DNA of 64,000 nt from Puia dinghuensis (GTDB lineage: Bacteria; Bacteroidota; Bacteroidia; Chitinophagales; Chitinophagaceae), in assembly GCF_014642875.1 (NCBI RefSeq), contig NZ_BMJC01000005.1, forward strand, positions 372,001-436,000, in the 5' to 3' direction. A model generated the notes under the pieces. That model saw nothing but the letters and a program-made list of their open reading frames with translations. It had not been told where the DNA came from and did not search any database. Positions 1 to 10,869 of this stretch are shown piece after piece. Made by a program: the position numbers and the translations under genes. How positions within the stretch are numbered: the stretch's first letter is position 1; every line of letters starts with the position of its first letter.

Positions 1-195
1 GTTGATGATCAGGACGGAATCCCAGTCGGAACATATCTTCTTCGCCGCCCGCGCCGCCGCCAATACTTCCTCATCCGAAGCCAGCTTCATCCGCAGCTGT
101 ATCCACCGGATACCCGCCTGACAAGCCTCTTCCACCTGCCGGACATGACCCACCGGCACATCATCCATCGTCAAAAAATGTAATCGGGCGATCAT
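1..195 (-). CDS. thiE: Thiamine phosphate synthase ThiE, N-terminal part (cut by window start)
   Basis: Translating the minus strand from the ATG at 193-195 gives an open frame of 65 residues that runs off the left edge. It contains IRWIQLRMK, the conserved beta-strand of thiamine phosphate synthase that precedes substrate binding. ThiE joins HMP pyrophosphate and thiazole phosphate to make thiamine phosphate in the cytoplasm. The start overlaps the thiD stop as ATGA, so the two are translationally coupled in the riboswitch-led thiamine operon. A second ThiE/TenI-like gene lies at 901-1512; this copy has the more canonical QLR motif and is the better candidate for the true synthase. The thiazole genes thiG, thiH and thiF are not in the window and may follow to the left (inference). 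Confidence 0.8.
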   Translation of the reverse strand, partial: MIARLHFLTMDDVPVGHVRQVEEACQAGIRWIQLRMKLASDEEVLAAARAAKKICSDWDSVLIIN

Positions 196-900
196 TGGTG
201 CCATCCTAACAAACTTTTATTACTGCTTAGAAATCGTTCGACATATTCCTTGGCCTTCGCTGCCGCCTCGGACAATGGCCTCTCCAACGCCAGGTTCGCG
301 GTCAAAGCAGATGCCAGCACACACCCCGAACCATGTTTGGGATGAACCGCCAGGCCACCCACCGGCTCCAACACCTGCACCGCCCCGCCGGCGAACAAAT
401 AATCCCTGCCCGGATGCTCAGGGTGATGCCCGCCCTTCAAAAACACCCGGCAACCCGATTGCGTCGTTAACATCCGGCATCGCTCAAGCACATCGCCATC
501 GGCATACAACCACCCCATCTCCTCCCAATTGGGCGTCATCAGGTAACATTGCGCCGCCACCTCCTCCCAACCCGCAGTCTTCCTCCAGAAATCAGTTCCA
601 CTACTGGCCCTGATCACCGGGTCCCAAACTACCCGCACCGAGGGATTATGCTGCTTCAAATGCCGGATGATGCTCCCCGCCGCCTCTGTGGAATCGGTGA
701 TCCCCATCTTCACCCAGTCAAAACCGGCTGCGTCAAAACAAACATCTATTTGTTCAAACACGCTTGTCTCCGGCAGCCAATCCACCCGCCGGATCACCCG
801 TTCGTTCTGGAAGGTCATCGCAGTACATACCGCATAACCATAGACGGCATGCGCTTCCAGCGTCTTGACATCCGCCAGCACACCCGCCCCGCCACTGGGG

Positions 901-3252
<2,352 letters not shown>

Positions 3253-3301
3253 AGAAAAGGCATAAAATAGAGGTGCTGCGAAACGCAAAAAGAGGAAGTC
3301 C

Positions 3302-3379
3302 GTCTTTTCCCTTCGCCGGTATTATCCGGATCAGGTTTTGAGGGTATCATCTCAGCCCGAGTAAACGAGCACCCCTAAA
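3302..3379 (-). promoter_or_regulatory. TPP riboswitch (THI element)
   Basis: The minus strand carries the conserved THI-box blocks in order: AGGGGTGC, GGCTGAGATGATACCCT, ACCTGATCCGGATAATACCGG, then CGAAGGGAAA. These form the pyrimidine- and pyrophosphate-sensor helices of the TPP aptamer. It lies directly upstream of thiS, so the thiS-thiC-tenI-thiD-thiE operon is predicted to be shut off by thiamine pyrophosphate. No strong terminator hairpin is visible between the aptamer and thiS (about 50 bases), so control is more likely at translation or by a weak structure (inference). Confidence 0.96.
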
Positions 3380-3406
3380 GTACGCCCTAAAGGTAGGGAA
3401 ATCTTA

Positions 3407-4753
3407 CTAACGAGAAATAATTTTTAAAAGTGCACATCCATGTGCAGGCAACATCCGCTGATACCGCTTCCGAAATACTCCCACATCCTGCTGCTGCCAG
3501 CAATCATGCACCATCACCGCATGCCGGAAGCCTAACATAGTCATATCCACTCCTACTTCCTTCGCGGTATCACTGATATTGAACAATCCAACATACTTTG
3601 TCCCGGCATCCCCATCGGATACCCACACCATCTTCCCATCCGCTTTCTCCACCTGCCGCGGATTCGACCCATGCTGGTTCACCTCGACAACTTCTCCATT
3701 GCTGAACAATCGTTTCTCCACGTCCCTATTCTCCGGCAGATTGCCCCCGATGATCAACGGCGACCGGTAGATACACCAGAACGTAAAATGTGTCATCAGT
3801 TCATCCTCCGTAAACCGGCTATATCGCTCTGGCCCTACCGGTCCACGCTTCGAGACCTTCCCTATCTGCAACATATCGCAATCCGGCCAATGACCCGGTC
3901 CACCAACCCCCTGCCACTTCCTGGCATAATCGAACATCTTCAACATCTCCGGCCAGCTGTCCCAAAAATCATCCGCCATCCGCCACATATTCCCAAATGT
4001 CTTCACATGCACCGAGTCAGCCAGCGGAGTCTCACCCGGCGAAAGGCTAAGGGCAATAGGTCTCCCGCAGGCAGCGATCGCCTTCCGGTATCCTTCAATC
4101 TCAGCTGCGCTGTACGGCCTGGAAATATCATCCACCTTGATAAAATCGACATCCCACCCGGCATAAAGGGCCAGCAAAGAATTCAGATATTCCTGTGCCC
4201 CCGGCTTCCGCATGTCCAACCCATACATGTGATTCATCCAGGGACATTTCGAATTGGTATCCGCAATCGCATCGGCCGTAATACCACCTGCTCCCATCAC
4301 CGGGCTATGCGCCCATACAGCCTGGCGCGGAATACCCCGCATAACATGGATACCGAATTTCAATCCCAGCGAATGCACATAATCCGCCAACGGCTTAAAA
4401 CCCTTGCCGCCAAATGCAGAGGGAAATTTGTCGACATGCGGCTGCAACCGCCCCCATTCATCCATGGCCAGCCAGGGCACATAACTTCCATCCTGTAACC
4501 TCAGTTGAAAGGGATTACCGATATGGCTTCCCGGCGGGTTATCATACGCCCAGAGGAAGTCGACCACAATATATTGCCAGCCGAACCGGCTCAGGTTTTG
4601 CGCCATATACTCCGCATTGGCCCTCACTTCGTCTTCATGCACCGCCGAGCCAAAACAATTATAGCTGTTCCAACCCATCGGCGGGGTCATCGCCACCTGT
4701 GCCTGCACGCGGGTCGCAAACAATAATAAAAACAACCAGCTCCACTTTCGCAT
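3407..4753 (-). CDS. Secreted GH27 glycosidase (alpha-galactosidase or beta-L-arabinopyranosidase)
   Basis: This 448-residue protein has an N-terminal signal peptide ending near AQ (residues 18-19), so it is periplasmic or exported. PPMGWNSYNCFG (about 24-35) is the hallmark start of the GH27 barrel. DFIKVDD (203-209) carries the nucleophile, probably Asp208. MWRMADDFWDSW (256-267) carries the acid/base, probably Asp262. The C-terminal 80 residues look like the usual beta-sandwich. It follows the GH51 arabinofuranosidase by 6 bases and is surely co-transcribed with it. GH27 contains both alpha-galactosidases and beta-L-arabinopyranosidases, and the arabinofuranosidase partner makes the second activity a real alternative. 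Confidence 0.88.
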   Translation of the reverse strand: MRKWSWLFLLLFATRVQAQVAMTPPMGWNSYNCFGSAVHEDEVRANAEYMAQNLSRFGWQYIVVDFLWAYDNPPGSHIGNPFQLRLQDGSYVPWLAMDEWGRLQPHVDKFPSAFGGKGFKPLADYVHSLGLKFGIHVMRGIPRQAVWAHSPVMGAGGITADAIADTNSKCPWMNHMYGLDMRKPGAQEYLNSLLALYAGWDVDFIKVDDISRPYSAAEIEGYRKAIAACGRPIALSLSPGETPLADSVHVKTFGNMWRMADDFWDSWPEMLKMFDYARKWQGVGGPGHWPDCDMLQIGKVSKRGPVGPERYSRFTEDELMTHFTFWCIYRSPLIIGGNLPENRDVEKRLFSNGEVVEVNQHGSNPRQVEKADGKMVWVSDGDAGTKYVGLFNISDTAKEVGVDMTMLGFRHAVMVHDCWQQQDVGVFRKRYQRMLPAHGCALLKIISR

Positions 4754-4759
4754 AGCATC

Positions 4760-6286
4760 TTATTTCAATTCCAGGACTACTACCGACATGGCCGGCAATT
4801 CTACTACAAGGTCTGCCCCTTCTTTCTTCGCCCCGTTGAATACCGCCGGCTTCACCCGGTTGGGGTCATCAAATGTATTGACATCGGTAAATTTGGCGGA
4901 AGTAAGTACCTGCCCTTCCACCGTCTTGAAGGCAATACCCGGCAGATTGACCCGGACATTGATCTTTTTCGCCGGGTCCAGGTTGACGAAAGAGACATGC
5001 ACCGTCCCGCTGCTGTCCTTGGAAGCAGAGGCATTCACAGCCGGGATCTTCTCCCCGCCATGCACATAGTCGGGACTCCACAAATGTATCGGTAACGACC
5101 GTGCATCCTGGTGTATTTTGTAGAGGTCGAAAACATAGTAAGTAGGAGTCAACACCATCTTATCCTTCTCGGTCAGCACCAGCGACTGCAGGACATTCAC
5201 CGTCTGTGCCAGGTTGGCCATCTTCACCCTGTCCGCATGGTTGTTGAAAATATTGAGCGTCGTGCCCGCGATGAGTGCGTCCCGCAAACTGTTCTGCTGA
5301 TAGAGGAAGGCGGGATTGGTGCCCGGCTCCGCATCCGTCCAGATGCCCCACTCATCGACGACAAGCGCCATCCGTTTGCGGGGATCGTACTTGTCCATGA
5401 TGGCGGAATGCCGGCTCACGATCGTCTCCATCCGCAGACAAGCGGCCATGGCCCGGAAATACAGGTCCTCATTGAACTGCGTTGCCGAACCCTTATGCTC
5501 CCAGCTGCCCGCCAGGGTATAATAATGCATCGAGATGCCCCAGGTGTGCCCACGGTTGATATTCTTCATCACGGTCTCCGTCCAGTTATAATCGTCGCTG
5601 TTGGCCCCGCTGGCGATGAGCTTCAGCTGGCTGCCGGGATAGTTTCTGCAGAACTCGGAATACCGGTTGTATTCACCCGCATAATACTCGGGCGTCATAC
5701 CGCCGCCGCAACCCCAGCTCTCATTTCCCACACCCCAGAAAGAGACATCCCAGGGCTGATCCCGCCCGTTCTGCCGGCGCAGGTCGGCCAGCGTACTCTT
5801 TCCGCCATAATTGAGGTATTCCAGCCAGTCGGCCATTTCTGCAGGCGTACCGGAGCCTACATTCCCGGCGATATAGGGTTGACAGCCCAGCAGATCGCAG
5901 AGCTGAAGAAATTCATGCGTGCCAAAACTGTTGTCTTCCGAGACCATGCCCCACGTGGTGTTCACCGTGTGCTTGCGCTGATCGCGCGGACCGATGGCAT
6001 CCCGCCAGTGGTACATATCCGCGAAACAACCTCCCGGCCAGCGCAACACCGGAACCCGAATTTTCTTCAACGCCTCCACCACATCCATCCGGATATGATC
6101 ACCCGTCCAGAATCCATCATAAATACATCGCCCGAGATCTTCGGAAAAATGCCCATAAATATTACGGCTGATCACCGGCCCCGAAGTATCGCGTATCGTC
6201 ACTCCTGCGCCATTCTGCGCGAAAAGCCCGACGGAAAAGAAAAGAAACAAAAGGGAGAAAAGGTTCCTGGCATGTTTCATATGCAT
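4760..6286 (-). CDS. Secreted GH51 alpha-L-arabinofuranosidase
   Basis: This 508-residue glycosidase has a signal peptide (about 1-23). The GH51 barrel begins with [16 protein letters not shown] (43-58) and contains RWPGGCFAD (82-90). The acid/base glutamate lies in GVGNES (Glu189) and the nucleophile in VVDEWG (Glu312), both at the expected spacing. The C-terminus is the normal beta-sandwich. The enzyme releases terminal arabinofuranose from arabinan, arabinoxylan or arabinogalactan. An alternative start three residues in (MKHARN) gives a more standard signal peptide. It is the first gene of a two-gene unit with the GH27 enzyme; no SusC/SusD pair adjoins the unit, and proA ends 65 bases upstream. 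Confidence 0.93.
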   Translation of the reverse strand: MHMKHARNLFSLLFLFFSVGLFAQNGAGVTIRDTSGPVISRNIYGHFSEDLGRCIYDGFWTGDHIRMDVVEALKKIRVPVLRWPGGCFADMYHWRDAIGPRDQRKHTVNTTWGMVSEDNSFGTHEFLQLCDLLGCQPYIAGNVGSGTPAEMADWLEYLNYGGKSTLADLRRQNGRDQPWDVSFWGVGNESWGCGGGMTPEYYAGEYNRYSEFCRNYPGSQLKLIASGANSDDYNWTETVMKNINRGHTWGISMHYYTLAGSWEHKGSATQFNEDLYFRAMAACLRMETIVSRHSAIMDKYDPRKRMALVVDEWGIWTDAEPGTNPAFLYQQNSLRDALIAGTTLNIFNNHADRVKMANLAQTVNVLQSLVLTEKDKMVLTPTYYVFDLYKIHQDARSLPIHLWSPDYVHGGEKIPAVNASASKDSSGTVHVSFVNLDPAKKINVRVNLPGIAFKTVEGQVLTSAKFTDVNTFDDPNRVKPAVFNGAKKEGADLVVELPAMSVVVLELK

Positions 6287-6351
6287 GATCGTTTTAGGAA
6301 CCCTAAATTAATCGTTTTTTTGACAATTAATAATTTTTTTCTGCTGGCGGC

Positions 6352-7602
6352 TCACCCCCTTATCTGCCCCGTCCCCCGGATGATCCATTTCTCCGTCACC
6401 AGCTTCTCCAATGCAAACGGCCCGCGCGCATGCAGCTTCTGTGTCGAAATGCCGATCTCCGCCCCAAGCCCGAGTTCCTCCCCATCGGTAAACCGCGTGG
6501 ATGCATTCGCATACACCGCCGCCGCATCCACTTCTGCCAGAAACCGCTCACAATGTTGCTTATTCCGCGAAACGATCGCCTCCGAGTGCTTCGTTGAATA
6601 CGTATCGATATGCTCCAACGCCTCATCTATGTCCTTCACGACCTTCACAGCGCATTTCAGGTCAAGCCACTCCCTTGCATAATCCTCCGCTTTCGCCCGC
6701 TGCAGGTGCGGATACCCGGCCAGCAGCCCTGCCGCCTCTTTATCCGCAAATACCTCTACCCCAAACCGGCCGAAAGGCTCCCGCAAAAGCTTCAACAGCT
6801 TCGGCGCAATCGCTTTGTCGACCAACAGCGTATCCATCGAATTGCATACGGAAGGTCTCGACACCTTCGCGTTGACGACGATGTCCACCGCCTTGTCCAG
6901 GTCGGCTTCTTTCTCGACATAGACATGACAAACCCCCGCCCCCGTCTCGATCACGGGGACAAGGCTGTTGGCTCGCACATAGCGGATCAACCCCTCCGAA
7001 CCGCGTGGGATAATTACATCCACCCAACGCGTAGCAGTGAACAACTCCTGCACCACTTCCCGTTCGGGCGGCAGCAACGTCACACAATCCGGATTGATCC
7101 CGGAGGCTTTCAATGCTTTTTTGATTAGAACCAGCGCCTCCCTGTTGGTATCAGCCGCTTCCTGGCTGCCCTTGAGCAGACAGGCATTACGGCTCCGCAG
7201 GCAAAGGGCTGCAATATCGAAAGTAACATTGGGTCGCGACTCATAGATCGCCCCCACTACCCCCAGCGGCACTGCCCGCTTCTCTACCTTCAATCCATTG
7301 GCCAGGGTCCTGCTGTCCAGCAGCCGCCCCGAAGGGTCCGGCAACCGGCTCACCTTACGGATACTCTGCGCAATCGCTTTTATCCGCTTCTCATTCAGCA
7401 GCAGCCGGTCATTACGTGGGTTGTCGGGGTCCTGGCGCAAGAGGTCCTTGGCATTTGCCCTCATCAGGCCCGCACTATCATCTTCCAGGCTCTTCGCCAG
7501 TGATTGTAATGCCGACTTTATCTGCCGGTCACTGGCCCGTCTCAACTCCACGGCCGCACGATGGGTCTTCCTGATCAGCGGCTGTATACTCTTTGTTTCC
7601 AT
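6352..7602 (-). CDS. proA: Gamma-glutamyl phosphate reductase ProA
   Basis: This 416-residue aldehyde-dehydrogenase-fold enzyme reduces gamma-glutamyl phosphate with NADPH to glutamate semialdehyde, the second step of proline synthesis. The catalytic cysteine is in RPSVCNSMDT (Cys253). IPRGSEGLIRYV, VPVIETGAGVCHVYV and FTDGEELGLGAEIGIST are classic ProA segments. The start is one base after the proB stop, so the two genes are co-translated. No P5C reductase gene (proC) is seen in the window. Confidence 0.97.
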   Translation of the reverse strand: METKSIQPLIRKTHRAAVELRRASDRQIKSALQSLAKSLEDDSAGLMRANAKDLLRQDPDNPRNDRLLLNEKRIKAIAQSIRKVSRLPDPSGRLLDSRTLANGLKVEKRAVPLGVVGAIYESRPNVTFDIAALCLRSRNACLLKGSQEAADTNREALVLIKKALKASGINPDCVTLLPPEREVVQELFTATRWVDVIIPRGSEGLIRYVRANSLVPVIETGAGVCHVYVEKEADLDKAVDIVVNAKVSRPSVCNSMDTLLVDKAIAPKLLKLLREPFGRFGVEVFADKEAAGLLAGYPHLQRAKAEDYAREWLDLKCAVKVVKDIDEALEHIDTYSTKHSEAIVSRNKQHCERFLAEVDAAAVYANASTRFTDGEELGLGAEIGISTQKLHARGPFALEKLVTEKWIIRGTGQIRG

Positions 7603-7603
7603 A

Positions 7604-8638
7604 TTAAAATAATACTATGTCGTCCGCATGCGCGGCAATCGTATTCTTACTCTTCAGGGTTGCGGTCATCTCACTCACCCCCAACTTGACTTTGGCTACT
7701 CCCACAATCTGCTCTTCCTCGTCTTTCAGCTGTACTACCTCCCCGGCTGCAAACTTCCCCTGTAGCCGCCGGATCCCGACACTCAGCAGGCTATGCCGTT
7801 GCTCCAGGGCCCGCACAGCCCCCTTGTCCAGGTAAAGGCTCCCAAGCGTGATAGACCCACTGGCCAGCCATTTCTGCCGGGCCCTGAGATTGGACACCCG
7901 GGGCGTAAAACTCGTACCCGATCGCCCCGCCAGCGCTTCGGCAAAAGGTTCCACACCGCCAAGCCCACAGATCACCACCCTGATCCCCAGCGATGTAGCC
8001 AGTCGCGTAAAGGTTAACTTGGACAGCATCCCCCCCAATCCCAGGCTGCTCTTGCCCTTCTGGACAAATCCCATGATGCGGCCATCTACCTTTTCCACCT
8101 GGGGGATTATCTTCCCATCTCCATCCATAAATCCACCTACGGATGTACAAAGCAGCAACGCCTCGGCATCGAACCCGATAGCGGTGAGCGTAGCTAATTC
8201 ATCGTTGTCGGAAAACTTCAGCTCCACATTGCTGACGAGGTCGTTCTCGTTCATCACCGGCAGAATGCCGTTCTTCCAGAATTCCTCAAAGGTCTCTTTT
8301 AATTGCAGGAAACGCGGCCGGCTCGAGAAGTGATGCCGCTCGCACAGGGCCTGCGCCACCGGTATGTTATATGCGGAAAAATGCTTTTGATAATCTCGGA
8401 TGAGGATGGGATTACCAACCGCCGCCGCAGCCTTCCTTTCAGCCAACGTACCCTTATACCCGGAAAAGAAACCGCGGCCGCTGCCTACTGCCCCGCTCGA
8501 CACCAGGATCATCCTGTACCTGCCGGTAAGGGCGGCAATCCCCGCCGCCACCTTCTTGATCGTCGCCTGGACGATCTCTCCCTTCTCATTCGTAAGAACC
8601 GCCGTACCTAATTTTATAACCAATACAGGTTTTTGCAT
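7604..8638 (-). CDS. proB: Glutamate 5-kinase ProB
   Basis: This 344-residue enzyme phosphorylates glutamate to gamma-glutamyl phosphate, the feedback-controlled first step of proline synthesis. The amino-acid-kinase domain shows KLGTAV (about 9-14), SSGAVGSGRG, VMNENDLVS and FSDNDELAT, with the lysine-rich GGMLSKL segment. A C-terminal region of about 75 residues resembles the PUA domain of E. coli ProB. It lies 23 bases after the Hint-domain gene on the same strand, so it may belong to the same transcript as the amine oxidase and aminotransferase. Confidence 0.96.
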   Translation of the reverse strand: MQKPVLVIKLGTAVLTNEKGEIVQATIKKVAAGIAALTGRYRMILVSSGAVGSGRGFFSGYKGTLAERKAAAAVGNPILIRDYQKHFSAYNIPVAQALCERHHFSSRPRFLQLKETFEEFWKNGILPVMNENDLVSNVELKFSDNDELATLTAIGFDAEALLLCTSVGGFMDGDGKIIPQVEKVDGRIMGFVQKGKSSLGLGGMLSKLTFTRLATSLGIRVVICGLGGVEPFAEALAGRSGTSFTPRVSNLRARQKWLASGSITLGSLYLDKGAVRALEQRHSLLSVGIRRLQGKFAAGEVVQLKDEEEQIVGVAKVKLGVSEMTATLKSKNTIAAHADDIVLF

Positions 8639-8661
8639 CCCGCGAAAATAAGCAAAACCCG

Positions 8662-9651
8662 TTACTTCTGCCTCACCACCACGCCGTTCATGATCAGCGT
8701 GCTCCCTTCGTTGGCGACGATATTGTACACGCGCTGCATCCCCCCAGCCGCCTCCGTCTTATCCCAAACCTCGAATTCATCATACCGCCCCGCATCGAGA
8801 CACAATACCTTGTCCCCAACCTTCACCTCTCCCGCCTTTTTCTCGCCGGCCGCCGTCGACATGGGGTGATTGGGCGTCGCTTCCAACACCCGTGACGACA
8901 ACACCACTTCCCGCTCCCCCGTCTCCCGGACAGCAACCAGCAACAGCCGCGTAATGGCGTAGTTCTTTGCTTCATGCATCGTCAGCTCCTTCACCACCAC
9001 CATCTTCTCAAGATGTGTGGCAGGGTCCACCGTCACCACTTCATCCCCGGCTCTGACTTCGGAAAGCGGTTTCTTCAAGCCGCCCGCCAGCACAACCTCC
9101 ATGTCCCCGGGAAAACAGATGTCATTGCCATATGTTCCGGCCTCCCGGCTCACTTCCTTACCCATGGCGCCCGTCGCGCTCCGGTATAGCTGGTAACCCA
9201 GCTCCTTCGACAACACATAAGACAGCTTGAGCACAAAGAACTGCTCCTCCTTATCAATGGCATGAATGTCTTCAAAGTACTTTTCCCATACTTTCCCATC
9301 TGCTTTATACCCCGGCAGACAGGCCGTATAACGCTTGCCGTTCTCCGTAGTGTAATAGATGACAGTGCCCAGCTCTATCCGCCCTTCCTTGAGGATCAGC
9401 CTGTACAAGTCGATCCGCTTTCTTTTCCCATCATCTCCCGTAATAAAATAGGGCCTGCCAAAACCATTGTGATCGAGGATATAGGCATTTTCAAATTTGA
9501 CATAGGTGTCTTTGTCGGGATCGCCGACGGCAAAGGTCTTGGCCTTCTCATACTCCGCCATCGTAAGGGCCCGGCTGGCCGCCGAATCCTGGGCGCGCAC
9601 AGCGATAATGCAGGCCACCAGCAGGCAGCCCGATACAATGAATTTCTTCAT
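8662..9651 (-). CDS. Secreted protein with C-terminal Hint (hedgehog/intein) domain
   Basis: This 329-residue protein has a signal peptide (about 1-20). An unrecognised domain spans residues 21-178. A Hint domain starts at Cys179 (CFPGDMEVVL) and contains the block-B histidine in ATPNHP (His262) and the strand motif VYNI (308-311). It ends MNGVVVRQK and lacks the terminal His-Asn pair that inteins use for Asn cyclisation. The domain therefore has the parts for an N-S acyl shift at Gly/Asp-Ile-Cys179 but not for splicing. This predicts hedgehog-like or hydrolytic cleavage that releases the N-terminal domain (inference). It sits between the aminotransferase (9 bases) and proB (23 bases). Confidence 0.8.
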   Translation of the reverse strand: MKKFIVSGCLLVACIIAVRAQDSAASRALTMAEYEKAKTFAVGDPDKDTYVKFENAYILDHNGFGRPYFITGDDGKRKRIDLYRLILKEGRIELGTVIYYTTENGKRYTACLPGYKADGKVWEKYFEDIHAIDKEEQFFVLKLSYVLSKELGYQLYRSATGAMGKEVSREAGTYGNDICFPGDMEVVLAGGLKKPLSEVRAGDEVVTVDPATHLEKMVVVKELTMHEAKNYAITRLLLVAVRETGEREVVLSSRVLEATPNHPMSTAAGEKKAGEVKVGDKVLCLDAGRYDEFEVWDKTEAAGGMQRVYNIVANEGSTLIMNGVVVRQK

Positions 9652-9660
9652 CCGATGAAT

Positions 9661-10842
9661 TTAGCTTATTTCCTTAAATGCGGTAGCAAACGCTTCCATC
9701 TCGTCCATCCTTCCAATACTTATCCGGCACCATTCCTGGTTATTGAATTTCCAGAAACGCACGCCTACACCCCGCTTCATCATCTCCTCGGTAAATTGTT
9801 TGCCTTCCATCTTAATGGGGAAAAGCACAAAATTCGCACTCGAGGGAATATAGGTATAGCCTTCCTTCTTCAACACCTCGTAGAGAAATTCCTTGGAGGT
9901 AACGGTCTTCTTCAACGCAGCGTCGAGATATTCCCGATCCTGGTAAGTAGCAATTGCTGCCTGCAGGGTAGTCGCCGTAATCGACATCGAAGCCTCGGTA
10001 TACAGCGACAGTTTCTTGATGATATCCGGCTGTGTCACCACGTAACCAAGACGCAGCCCTGCAAAGCCGTACAGCTTGGAGAAGGTTCTGGCGACAATGA
10101 TATTGGGCATCGAATTGGCCATCGGGATCAGGGTCGTACCCTGCGGATCGGGCAAATAATCGATATAGGCTTCGTCGACAAACACCGGCACCCGTTTGGA
10201 CACCCGCTCTACAAACGCTTTCAGCTGCGCGGTATCGACCACGGTGGCCGTCGGATTGTTGGGATTACAGACATACACAAGACCCGTATTCTCATCGATA
10301 GCCTTTTCCATCGCCACCAGGTCGAGTTTATAGTCAGCCGTCAGCGGAACCTTCACCCACTTCTCTCCCATCCGCGTAGCCTTGGTCGGCAGGTCTTCGT
10401 ATGAGGGGTCGCCGGTGATGATATTCCCTCCCGGCTTACTGTAATACAAGGCCGCCGCCATCAACAAAGGAGAAGAACCCGAAGCCATCAGGATGTTCTC
10501 TTCCTTGATACCTTCGAAATCAGCGATCTTCTTGGTCAGATCGGGCATCGAGCGGAAAGGGTATTGGTAACTGGTCGGCAACGCTTCCATAATGGCTTTC
10601 TTTGCCTTGTCGGAAGGGCCAAAAGGATTTTCATTGGCAAAGAGCCGGGCCTTCAACGGCGCCGGTGCATTCAGGGCAATCGTTTTTTCTGTCCAGGCTT
10701 CTTGGTAAAGGATCGGCGAATCCCCCGGTTTTACGATCACCGGGCTGGCCTGTACTTTGTCCAGCATGCCGGCTCCAAAAGAAAGCCCACCGGCTAATAA
10801 AGCGCCCCTCTTAAGAAGGGTGCGACGACTGATTGTGCCCAT
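9661..10842 (-). CDS. Tat-exported PLP aminotransferase, histidinol-phosphate-aminotransferase-like
   Basis: This 393-residue fold-type I aminotransferase resembles HisC/class I-II enzymes. The PLP lysine is in TFSKLYGFAGLRLGY (Lys256), with CNPNNPT (192-198), the ring-stacking Asp in FVDEAYIDY (Asp223) and the carboxylate-binding Arg264. The first 33 residues are a near-perfect twin-arginine signal (SRRTLLKRG, then a Gly/Ala-rich stretch ending QAS). The enzyme should thus be folded with PLP in the cytoplasm and exported, which is odd for an aminotransferase and argues against histidine biosynthesis. It lies 27 bases downstream of the Tat-type amine oxidase and 9 bases upstream of the Hint protein. 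The substrate is unknown. Confidence 0.88.
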   Translation of the reverse strand: MGTISRRTLLKRGALLAGGLSFGAGMLDKVQASPVIVKPGDSPILYQEAWTEKTIALNAPAPLKARLFANENPFGPSDKAKKAIMEALPTSYQYPFRSMPDLTKKIADFEGIKEENILMASGSSPLLMAAALYYSKPGGNIITGDPSYEDLPTKATRMGEKWVKVPLTADYKLDLVAMEKAIDENTGLVYVCNPNNPTATVVDTAQLKAFVERVSKRVPVFVDEAYIDYLPDPQGTTLIPMANSMPNIIVARTFSKLYGFAGLRLGYVVTQPDIIKKLSLYTEASMSITATTLQAAIATYQDREYLDAALKKTVTSKEFLYEVLKKEGYTYIPSSANFVLFPIKMEGKQFTEEMMKRGVGVRFWKFNNQEWCRISIGRMDEMEAFATAFKEIS

Positions 10843-10869
10843 AAGAGTATATTTTTGGTGGTTGAATAC

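Noticed and set aside
5111-6682. 523-codon open frame opposite the GH51 gene and the end of proA
   Set aside because: It spans two real genes on the other strand and an intergenic region, with low-complexity composition; it is a shadow frame.
9661-10842. Histidine-biosynthesis HisC
   Set aside because: The Tat signal and the lack of other his genes make a biosynthetic role unlikely despite the HisC-like sequence.
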